A program made the translations under genes and the position numbers. Shown piece after piece: positions 36,807-47,501 of a stretch of 64,000 bases of DNA. Position 1 is the first letter of the stretch; each line of letters begins with the position of its first letter. This stretch comes from Przewalskia tangutica. Taxonomy: Eukaryota > Streptophyta > Magnoliopsida > Solanales > Solanaceae. The stretch lies in the NCBI GenBank assembly GCA_029844215.1, contig CM056726.1:41223001-41287000 (forward strand), given 5' to 3'. The notes below the pieces were generated by a model that saw only the letters and a list, made by a program, of their open reading frames with translations, was not told where the DNA came from and made no database searches.

Positions 36807-36845
36807 CGTCCTTATAAACATGTCCTGGAAATACGGGGTGTAACA
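36807..36845 (-). repeat. Family B LTR, terminal 39 bp
   Basis: Resumes after the Tat-like insertion with its CGTCC duplication and ends CGGGGTGTAACA at 36845, the 5' terminus of a minus-strand LTR. The right neighbour is copia coding sequence, so B itself was inserted into a copia element. Confidence 0.85.
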
Positions 36846-37367
36846 GTTTAGTTGCTAATCTCCTTAGCATAAGACAACTATGTGATGATGATCTAGAGGT
36901 GAAATTCAACAAGATTGGATGCAAAGTTACAGATTCTGCAAACAAGTGTGTCATGTCAGGAACCCGAACCGGAGATAACTGTTATCTCGTAGGTAGACAA
37001 GAGTTTTGCAACTCCGCAAAGGTAAGTGACTTGATACTTTAGCACCAGAAGTTGGGACATGTCAACTATGATACCTTCGAGAAGCTGATCTCATTTTAAC
37101 CTATCAGAGGCATTCCAAGATTGGATTCAAAAGATAAAACACTGTGTGAAGATTGCTTGAAGGTAAAGCAGACCCGAGTCACTCACAATGTTGTCCAACA
37201 TTCTGGTACGTCTCATTGTTTCCAATTATTGCATATGGATCTTATGGGTCCAATTGAGGTAGATAGCCTAGGAGGAATGAGATACTCTTATGTGATTATT
37301 GATGATTTTTCCAGATTTACATGGATATATTTTTTAAAGAAAAAATCACAAACCTTTGAGATGTTTA
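36846..37367 (+). pseudogene. Ty1/copia pol fragment: pre-integrase and integrase start
   Basis: Reads in frame as LVANLLSI, then HQKLGHVNYDTFEKL, CEDCLKVKQTR, LLHMDLMGPIEVDSLGG and VIIDDFSRFTWIYFLKKK. This is the GAG-pre-integrase region with its His-x4-His and Cys-x2-Cys zinc finger, then the first third of the integrase core with its first catalytic Asp (MDLMGP). The codon before HQKLGH is TAG where the family usually has Trp, and a second stop follows LISF. It is cut on the left by the B LTR and on the right by an LTR start at 37368. Gag, the rest of integrase, reverse transcriptase and the copia LTRs are absent, so it is an old fragment. Confidence 0.88.
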
Positions 37368-37537
37368 TGTTACACCTCGTAATTTCATGCCAATAAATTG
37401 AGAACGTAATTAAGAAAGTAAGATTCGAGTGTTGGAAGAAAAGTATATTTACATATGCTAATACGGAGATAGTATACAAAAGGATGTGATCCTGGAATAA
37501 ATTTAGATACAACAAATATGGTATGGACTAAGTACCG
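37368..37537 (+). repeat. Start of an unidentified LTR (plus orientation)
   Basis: TGTTACACCTCGTAATTTC follows the copia fragment and looks like the first 170 bp of a gypsy LTR of the same broad group. It is cut at 37537 by the C array. I see no continuation in the window. The preceding five bases, GTTTA, also occur at 36846-36850. Confidence 0.6.
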
Positions 37538-40085
37538 TGTCACGACCCGTTCCGGGGCCCGTGACTGGTGCCTTACCCGGGCACCCAAGTAGTCATACAT
37601 CAGAGTAATCAGCGGAATATAAAAACAAGACATGAAACAAATGTAAAATGAGACACAGTTTATCTGAGAAAAAGTCGTCTTTCGGCATATATATATAAAC
37701 CAAGTTTGGCAGTTACAACCCAACTGTACAATAGGACTACAGAGCTCTAAGGAAGTAAACAACTATGGCGGGACAGGGCCCCGCCATACCCTGAATGTAC
37801 AAAACTATCTACAACAACAGGGAGATCATAGCCAAAAGTCGAGCCTCCGGAGAAGATGAAGCTCCTGACACCAAAGTAAAGATCCTAAGGATGCGGATCT
37901 AGCACCTGCTTTCCCTTACCTGCGGCATGAACGCAGCCCCCCAAAGGAGGTCAGTACAACAGGTACCAAATATGTGAAACTGTAAAGTACTTAAATGAAA
38001 TCATATCATTTTAAAACCAATTTTACAAATATGTTCGAAACAATCAATGTAACCGCACATAGTGCCACATCACAAACAAGAGCAATAATAGGTAAACTGT
38101 AACAGGTCTTTTCTAGGCTGCGAATGATCGAAGCAAGGCCAATCGCCCATAGTATCATCATGCATGCCTAATCCTGGACTCCCGCAGTCCGCATAGGCCA
38201 CCTAGGCCCGCATGAGGTATTCCCCGCATCGAGGGTAGCTACTCCTGCATCGCCCCGACTCGTAGTCCGCATGGCCACATAGACCGCATGAGGTAATCCC
38301 CCGCACACTAACCTGGAACTCTCGTAGCTCCGCATAGGTCCCCTGGACCCGCATGAGGTATTCTCGAATGATAGTCACACAGACCGCATAAGGTGTACCT
38401 CGCGTGACGGCGCTTAACCCCCGGTATATCATGTCAAGAGGTGAGTGATATAATACTAACATAACGACTTATCGTTAAACAACATAAGCACCATAAGAAT
38501 AACCTCTTTACACAAACGTTACAAGATACTAACACACATAGCATCATAGTATGTCTACTCAACAACCCATCTTACTATACTTTCCAGAAAATCAATACAA
38601 GTCTTTCATAACACATAAGTAAACCGTTCCTTTTATCTTTCTTAAGTTGTTATACCTAACTTCCCATAAAGCTAGTATAACTCTTAAGCTTTTGTTTAAA
38701 AACCAAGTATTACTCTTCTTTCAAAATGATTCATAATTCTTTAAAATACTTCAAGATTCTTTATTATTTAGACTCAAGTCAAAAGACGTCAAGTAAAACC
38801 ATGTTCATTAACACACGACGCTCACCGTACTATATATATATTTTAAAATATCATGCTCAAGGAATAGGAAGAATCACATACCTTCTCGAAATCCACCCGC
38901 CAAGTCGAGTATGTCGCGCAGAGTATCAACCTATAATAGTCAAATACGCCTATCAACGCGTCTAGACTACTCGTAGGATATTCTAAGCAGAAGGTTCTTA
39001 ATTCTACGGAAAATTGGGCAGCATTTCACCACAAACTACTCAAGTCTCATCAGAATACAAATTCTATGTAAATCTTGCTCAATTCTTCATTTATATTCTT
39101 CTGATGTGATTTCAGTTCAATTCTATTCTTTAATATCCTTCTATGTATCTTATACTTATTTCTATACTACTACAGTATGTAATCTCCAATTACAATATAA
39201 GGATAGGATTATTATTTACCTCGATAAGCCCAAATTATCCAAGATATAAGTCGATCCTGAGCAAGGTTTAGCTCCTAATTTGTACGCTCCAATCCGCTCC
39301 AAGAAACCCTTAGAAGTTTCTACACAACTTCTACTTACTACTTCAACCAACTATGAAGTTTCTCCTAGGGTTTCGTTTAGTGACTAATGGAAGTATAGTA
39401 GTATTTTCCGGGCTCTATGTATAGAGGTGACTTTGGAAATACTACAAGGGATTGGCTAAGGTATTTGGGAATAGTAACAATACTTGGAGAGTATTTTTCT
39501 AAAAAAGGGGGGGTGTTTCGGCTAGCTTACTAGGAGGGGGGGGGGGGAGTGTGCTTCGAACAAGACACAAGGAAGGGGGGGGGGGGGAAGGGCTTGGACG
39601 AAAAGCTCACTAGGGGAGAAGGGAGTTTTCAAGACTTGGAAAATATTTGTGGATGAAGAATTCTTCCAACTTAGGGGGGTATTTATAGGACTTTCAAGGG
39701 CCAAGATTAAGGCAAGTGGAGGGCAAGTGGAGGGTGTAGATTTACCCATGTGTACCTTATCCATCTACTCCACAAATATCACAAAATATCCTACCTAATC
39801 CTTGACAAAAAAAAAACGCCAAGAGTTGCCCACAATGTCGTCCACTTGAGGGTGACAAGTGTCGCCCTCTCGTTAGTCCAAAATATTTTATCTCTCGGAA
39901 AAAATCCGCAAAAATAATAAATGTCGCAACCGTAATTTTCCCTTCGCAAGGTTTGGAAAACATTTCGTCGGAAAACAATTCTTTTCGTGGGTTGTGCACA
40001 AATTTTCGTCCCTTATGCCTACTTAAGGCTTAAACTTTTGTACGTACGCCCTCACGTACATACTCTGGAAATACGGGGTATAACA
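37538..40085 (-). repeat. Family C LTR 1 (2548 bp)
   Basis: Ends are TGTCACGACC at 37538 and GGTATAACA at 40085. It has degenerate repeats containing CCGCATGAGGTATTC (38170-38430), a TATA box (39680-39687, minus), G runs of 7, 12 and 13 (39507-39587) and the U3 palindrome at 39848-39869. It has one copy of the AAGTCAAAAGAC motif that LTRs 2 and 3 carry twice. Confidence 0.9.
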
Positions 40086-43000
40086 TTCTCCCCTCCTTAG
40101 AAACATTCGTCCCGAATGTTCCTTCCCAAGACAGATAACGATAAAGCTTAAACAGTTTGCAAATGCCTCACATGGCTACAATACAACACTTAAGCAAATA
40201 TGTCAATGAAAATTTACAAGTAGGAAAGTGAGTTACCTGGAGGTGTGGGGAATAGGTGAGGATACTTCTGCCTCATGTCCTCCTCAGCTTCCCACGTCAT
40301 CTCCTCCCTGTGCTCATTCCGCCACAAGACCTTGACGGAGCTACGCCCCGTCCGCAGACGCTTAACTCGACGATCGATTATCGCCATGGGAATCTCTCAT
40401 ACGATAACCCCTGTCACACCGACATCGTCAATCGGGTGCACCCTAGATGGATCCCCGATACATCTCTCAAAGATAGAAACATGAAAACCGGATGCACCGC
40501 CTCCGGATCGGACGGCAGATCCAACTCATAGCAACCTTGCCTACCTCGCGACAACTGATAAGGCCCAATGTACCTTGGGCTGAGCTTCCCTTTCCTCCCA
40601 AATATCATCATATCCTTCATGGGTAACACCTTCAGGAAAACCCAATCATCAACCTCAAACTCCAGATGCCGACGACAATGATCTGCATACGACTTGCCGA
40701 CTCGAGCCGCCAAGAATCGCCTCGGATAAGCTTTACCTTATCCATCGCTCACGAACTGTGTCCGGTCCCACTAATCGCACTCGCCTACATCAAACCAAAT
40801 TTATCGGTGATCTGCACTTCCTTCCATACAAGGCCTCATAAGGCGCCATCTGAATAATGGAGTGGTAGCTATTATTATACGCAAACTCAACTAGAGGCAA
40901 ATGATCCTCCCAGCTACCCTCGGTCAATAACACAAAGCTCGCAAAGATATCCTCAAGAGTCGGATAGTGCGCTCGCTCGCCGTCTGTCATGCGAGGATGG
41001 AATGCGATTTCGTGCTCACTGCGCCCCTAATCCTTCCGGAAGGACTCTGAAGTTAGCCAGAACCGGGCTCTCATGCGATATGATAGAAATAGGGACTTAC
41101 GCACCTTACGATCTCTCTGATGTAAAGTCGGCATAATCCTCGGTAGAAAGGTGCGTCGCCCCGACGGAAGAAAGTGGGCTGATTTCACACTGCCGATGAT
41201 AACCCAAATAGAATCATGTTTCTGAGTGCGAGGTAACCCCGTGATAAAGTCCATGTTGATCACCTCCGACTTCCGTGTCCGATCTCTATCGTCGCAACAA
41301 ACCACCGGGCCTCCGTGCTCTACCTTCACCGCTAACAACACGCACCGAGCCACAAACTCGCAACGCCCCTTCAAGCCATCCCACCAATACACGATCCGAG
41401 GTCGTGGTACATCTTGGTCGACCGGATGGATAGAGTAACGCACGCAGTGTGCTTCCCTAACTCGCCGCCAAGTCCTGCAATATCCGAACACACAACTCGC
41501 TCAAACCTTAGCACCCCATCAAAGTGCTACTCAAAAGGACCTTCCTCACGAAGAGTCAGATCACGGTACCGCGTCAAAACCGGATCCTCAAACTGTTGCC
41601 TCTTCACCTCCTCGACGATGGAAGACTCGGCAACCTCTCGAACTTGAACACCACTGTTATCAGAATCAATCAATCGGACTCTAAGGCTCGCTAGCTGATG
41701 CAACTCGCGGACCATGCCCCTCCTCTCTGGATGTACATCTGATAGACTCCCCATCGACCTACGACTAAGGGCATCTGCCACAACATCGCCTTCCCCGGGT
41801 GGTACAGATGTCGACATCGTAATCCTTGAGCGCTCTAACCACCGCCTCTCGCTATAATTCAGCTCCTCTGGTCAAGATATACCGAGGCTCTTGTGGTCTG
41901 TATAAATATCCACATGAACCCCATACAAATAGTGCCTCCAGATCTTCAAGGCGTGAATCACCGCTGCCAACTCCAAATCATGGGTGGGGTAGTTCCTCTC
42001 ATGTTTCTTAAGTCGCTGATGCGTATGCTATAACCTTGCCCCGCATCAACACACATCCAATCCCGATGCCTGACACATCACAATACACGACATAGCCATC
42101 CGACCCTCCGAAGAGTAAGAACGGGGCGGCCGTCGCCTCCTTCAAGAATCGAAACCCCGCCACAAACATCACCATCAAACTTAGCCGCTCGAGTCACCCT
42201 AGTCAATGGTGCGAGATAGAAGCAAACTTCCACGAACGCCGATAATAACTCGCGAGGCCCGTAAAGTTGCGCACTGCCGGAGTAAGGTCTAGGCCAAGTC
42301 CCGATCGCCTCGATCTTGCCGTATCCACCCGAATACCATCACCCTACAATATGCCCAAGAAATGCCACCGGCCAACCAAAACTCACATTTGGAAAACTTG
42401 GCGTATAATCACTGGTCTGGAGAACTCTCAAAGACGCCTCAAATGCTCAGATGCTCCTGCTCGCGGGAATACACCAAGATGTCATCAATGAACACTATCA
42501 CAAACGTGTCAAAAATGGCTTGAACACTTGTTCATCAAATCCATGAATACCACGAGCATTGGTCAAACCGAAAGACATAACCTCAACTCATAGTGCGTGC
42601 ACGTCCGAATGCGATCCTGGGATATCCGCCTCTAACTCGCACTGATGATAGCCCGATCGCAGATCAATCTTGAGAAACATCTCGCACTTCGCAATCGGTC
42701 GAACAAATCATCAATCACGGAAGGGTGTATTCGTTTAATGGTCACTTTGTTCACCGTCAGAATCAACACATGCACGCACGCCCCGCCCTTCTTCTTCAAG
42801 AACAATACCGGCGCTCCTGGGGAGAAACACTAGGCTGATGAAGCCCTTCTCCAAAGAAATCTCTCACCGGTCATTTAACTCTCTCAACTCGGCAGTGCCA
42901 TTCGTATGGCGGAATGGAAATAGGCCGAGTGTCCGCAAAGACATCGATACAAAACTCTATCTCCTCTCGGGAGGATACCCGGAGGTCGCCCGAAACACCT

Positions 43001-44962
43001 CGGGAACTCTCTCGACCATCGAACCGATCAAAATCTGTACCGCAGCCTCGTGATCAAACACCCGAACGATGGTAGATATACCCTTCGCACCATCTTCCTA
43101 GCCTCGAGGTAAGAAATAAACTTACCTCGACACACGTGTTCCTCCCACTCAATAACGGCTCTCAGAAATCGAACCGCATAACTCTCTCCCTGCAGTCTAC
43201 ATTGGCGTAGCAAGAAGCTAACCAATCCATGCCCATAATCACATCAAAATCGGTCATGTCCAACTCTATCAAGTCGGCTAGGGTCTGACGACTGCATAAA
43301 GTCATTGGGCAAGCTCTATATACCCGCCGAGCTACCACCGAATCACCCACTGGCGTAGCTACCTCGAAAGGGTCTATGGACACAGGCCCTATCCCTATCC
43401 TACTAGCAATAAGGGGAGATATATAGGACAGAGTAGAACCCGGATCTATCAAGGCATACACATCACAACCACCGATAAAGTACTGCGGATTTACATCAGC
43501 GATGCCTCACGGTCTGCCGGTGGACAAGGCATAAATGCGTTCGAGGACCGCTAGAATCGACCGCGCCACGACCTCTGCGCGACCTGCGGCCCTGAATACC
43601 ACGCCCTCGGAGTAATCGTAGGAGATGAAGAAGACCGCGAAAGACCACGTAGGTGACCCTACCATCCTGGCGCCGCGGTGGACGGTTCCTCGCAAAGTGA
43701 CCATGCTGGCCGCAAGTGAAATAAACTCCCGTAGCAGTACCACAATTCCCGAAATGGGATCTACGCGACGGCCACCGGCGGGGGTGGTCCGTCGGCGGCC
43801 TCTGCTACCACGGACGCTCAAGTCCGGGGCCCCGTGCGCCCGCCGAAGACGGTGTAGGAGTGCTCGAGTGGGCGTGGTGCAAATCTAGGCTAGCTGGTAG
43901 GCCGCCCACCCCAGAGCTACCAAAGACCTGCCGCCTCGCGCCCAACCTGCTGGCATCGTCGACCGTCGGCCTCTACGCTCGCCGCGTCAGTGCATGAGCT
44001 GCGTGCGGGTAATGTCCATGCTCGTGAAGAGCTATACCCGCACAAGACTCAGCCATATAATCGTCTAGCCCGGTGACGTAGCGATGCACCCTATCCTCCA
44101 TATCTGCTACTAGCGCAGGGACATATCGATCCAATGAATCGAACTCGACGTTGTACTCCCTAACTGTGCGCCCTCTCTGTCTCAGCATCAAAAACTTGTC
44201 GGCCCGTGCCCTCCTCATCTGTGGAGGCAAGAAGTGAGTGAGAAATGCCTCGGAAGAACTCGTCCCATACCTTTGAGCGCGTGCTCTCCTCGGGATAGCT
44301 CGCGAATCAAACCAATCGATCGCGGTATCACGCGGCGAATCGAAAATCACGGACTCGGTCTTCAAGCCTTGATCACTCGCGTGATCCTCAGAATCGGCGA
44401 ATGAACTCCTGCGGATCATCCTCGTGCCTCGACCGTAGAACTGCGGCGGCTGACTCGTAAAATCCGTAGCCTCAAATCGTCCGATCTCGGGTGAACCATG
44501 TGCTTCGGGCTGGCTGCTGCATCGGCCTATCTCGTATGCGCCACGATCTCGGCGATGGCGGGCCATCTCTTTGTAACCCATCTCATCTGCTCCAGGATGT
44601 GGGACTGGAGGTGCAGTATCGTGGTCTCATCGACCCATCTGCGGCTCAAAACCTGCTGGGCGTGGCGTCGTGGAACTTCATTGTGCAGGTATCGCCTCGG
44701 GTATAGATGGGCACGAGCCTCGTGACTCTCGGTGTCCTACTAGCGCCTCCTCAGGCCTTGCGCCACGGGCGGGTTGCCTTACGTGGAGGCATAACTGTTA
44801 AAGAAAGGAAATATGTTAGAGGGGTCCGACTTATAACACAACTCTAAGGCACGATCTCAGAGTGAGAAGAATGGAAACCAATCCTAAATATCCTATAGCC
44901 TCCTGATTACTAGATACGGTCTGTAGACACTTTCCGAGGATTAACTGCTCTGATACCACTTT
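40086..44962 (-). mobile_element. Family C internal region 1
   Basis: A 4877-bp gag-pol region. On the minus strand: primer site (44947-44958), leader lacking the stem-loop found in other copies, gag, protease, reverse transcriptase, RNase H, integrase, chromodomain, then the inverted repeat AACATTCG/CGAATGTT (40102-40120) and the purine tract AAGGAGGGGAGAA against LTR 1. All coding is broken by many small gaps. Confidence 0.88.
40214..44792 (-). pseudogene. gag-pol polyprotein, C copy 1, heavily frameshifted
   Basis: The start is the ATG at 44792-44790 (MPPRK); the stop is TAA at 40216-40214. Recognisable parts in order are: the gag capsid-type domain in 44581-43973 (FLPPQMRRARADKF, VREYNVEFDSL, RYVTGLDDYM); protease in 43461-43162 (ALIDPGSTLSYISP, then VIMGMDWL); a reverse transcriptase active-site Asp pair at 42481-42486; RNase H remnants at about 41800-42100; the integrase catalytic start NMDFITGLPRT in 41491-41027; VEFAYNNSYHS and ALYGRKCRSPI in 40990-40790; the integrase GPY/F-type end GKLSPRYIGPYQ in 40713-40414; and a chromodomain-like tail (VKVLWRNEHREEMTW) to 40214. 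No frame spans two domains. It is the most decayed of the three copies. Confidence 0.85.
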
Positions 44963-47367
44963 TGTCACGACCCGTTCCGGGGCCCGTGACTGGTGCCTTA
45001 CCCGGGCACCCAAGTAGTCATACATCAGAGTAATCAGCGGAATATAAAAACAAGACATGAAACAAATGTAAAATGAGACACAGTTTATCTGAGAAAAAGT
45101 CGCCTTTCGGCATATATATATAAACCAAGTCTGGCAGTTACAACCCAACTGTACAATAGGACTACAGACCTCTAAGGAAGTAAACAACTATGGCGGGACA
45201 GGGCCCCGCCATACCCTGAATGTACAAAACTATCTACAACAACAGGGAGATCATACCCAAAAGTCGAGCCTCCGGAGAAGATGGAGCTCCTGACACCAAA
45301 GTAAAGATCCTAAGGATGCGGATCTAGCACTGCTTTCCACCTGCGGCATGAACGCAGCCCGAAGAGGTCAATACAATGTACTAAGTATGTGAAGCGTAGT
45401 GCGAAGTAATATCAAAGTATTTAAAACCATTTGCAAATACAACGGTTTAATCGCATATAGTGCCACAACATAAACAAGAGCAAAATATATATAATGTAAT
45501 CGTCTTTCCTAGGCGCGAATGATCGAAGCAAGGCGATCGCCCATAGTATCATTATGCGCGCTAGTCTGGACTTCCGCGATCGCATAGGTCACACGCACCC
45601 GCGTGAGGTATTCCTCGCGTCGGGGTAGCTAACCGGTACTCCTCGCGGACTCCGCGATCCGCATAGTCTCAATAGACCGCGTAGTCACACGGATCGCATA
45701 GGCATCCCCGCGTCGGGATAAAACACCGGAATGAGCAATCTCGAACTCCGCACTCGCATAGTCACACAGACCGCATAGGCCGTATAGACCCGCATCAAGG
45801 GTGGCAAGCCCTCGGTATAACAAGTCAAGGGGGTAGGTGATATAATAACATTACAACTGACTTACCGTTTAATAACGTAAGCACAACAAGAATGACCCCC
45901 TTTCACAACATCACAAGACACTAACACACGTAGCATCATAATATGTCTATTTATCAAACAATCTCACTACACCTTACAGAAATCAATACAAGGTTTTTAT
46001 AACAAATAAGTAAACAGTTCCTTTTATCCTTCTTAAGTTGTTATACCTAACTTCCCATAAAGCTAGTATAACTCTTAAGCTTTTTGTTTAAAAACCAAAT
46101 ATTTCTCTTCTGTTAAAAATGATTCAGTATTCTTTAGAAATGCATCAAAATTCTTATTATTCAGGCTTAAGTCAAAAGACATTGCCGTAATTATTATTCA
46201 GGCTTAAGTCAAAAGACATTGCCGTAATTATTATTCAGTTAACACACATACGTCTACCGTACTATATATATTTTAAAATATCATGCTCAAGAGTATAGGA
46301 AGAATCACATACCTTCTTGGCGAACTCCACCTGCCAAGTCGAATATGTCGCGCGCAGAGAATCAGCCTATAATAGTCAAATACGTCTATCAACGTCTAGA
46401 CTACTCTGTAAACAGTTCTAAGCAGAGAGTTCTCTATTCTACGAAAAATTGGGCAGCACTTCCCTACCCGGTAATTATACAAGTCTACTGTAAATACAGT
46501 CCTATCTTCTTTATTATTCTTCTGATGTGATAACAGTTCAATTCTATTCTTTAATATCCTTCTAAGTATCTTATACTCAAGTCTTAGCTATTCTTATATG
46601 TAATATCCAATTACAATAGAAGGACAAGAGTATTTACCTCGATAAGCCCAAAAATTATCCAAGTTAAAAGTCGATCCTGAGCAAGGTTTAGCTCCTAATT
46701 GCACGCTCCGATAGCTCCAAGAAACTCTTAGAAGTTCTAACACTTCTACTTAAATACTATAAGGGATTTGGGCTAGGGTATTTTGGTATAGTAACTATAC
46801 TAGAAGGCAACTTCTACAAGGGGGAGGGTATTCGGCCAAGGGCCTTCTCAAGGGGGAGGGGGAGGGCTCTTGGACGAGAATACTACAAAGAGAGGGGGGA
46901 GGATTTTCAAGACTTGGAGAATGATTTTTGGATGAAGAAAACCTTCAAGTTAGGGGAGTATTTATAGGCCAACCAATGGCCAACCAATGGCCAAGATGAT
47001 GCCAAGTGCAAGGCAAGTGTAGGGTGGAGATTCACCCAAGTGTCCTTATCCATCTACTACACAAATATCCTACCAACTCCTTGACTTTGTGCAAAGGCAC
47101 AAAAAACGTGCCAACAATGCCCAAGTTGCCGTCCACTTGAGGGTGACAAGTGTCACCCTCCCGTTGGTCCAAAATATTTCGACTCTCGGAAAAATCCGCA
47201 AAAATTAGAAATGATATAGCCGTAATTTTCCCGTCGCAAGTTTTGTAAAACGTTTCGTCGGAAAACGATTCTTTTAGTGAGTTGTGCACAAATATTTTCG
47301 TCCAACCTAACTTTAAGACTAAACTTTTACGCACGCCTCACGTACATACTGGAAATACGGTATAACA
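44963..47367 (-). repeat. Family C LTR 2 (2405 bp), mosaic
   Basis: The left end (44963 to about 45340) matches LTR 1 almost base for base; the rest (about 45370-47367) matches LTR 3. Diagnostic sites include GGATGCGGATC (as LTR 1; LTR 3 has GGATGTGGATC), and the duplicated AAGTCAAAAGACATTGCCG block at 46150-46235 and CTCAAGAGTATAGG, both shared only with LTR 3. TATA is at 46959-46966 (minus). The U3 palindrome at 47139-47160 has perfect 10-bp arms. Confidence 0.9.
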
Positions 47368-47501
47368 TTCTCCTCCTTAGAAACATTCGTCGAATGTTCC
47401 TTCCCAAGACAGTTAACGATAAGGTTCCTCATAACTTAAACAGTTTGCAAATGCCACATACGGACACAAAATAACACTTAGGCATATATGACAATGAAAA
47501 T

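Noticed and set aside
37368..37537. Treating 37368-37537 as a copia 3' end
   Set aside because: It starts TGTTACACCTCGTA and breaks the integrase reading inside the core domain, so it is a separate LTR start.
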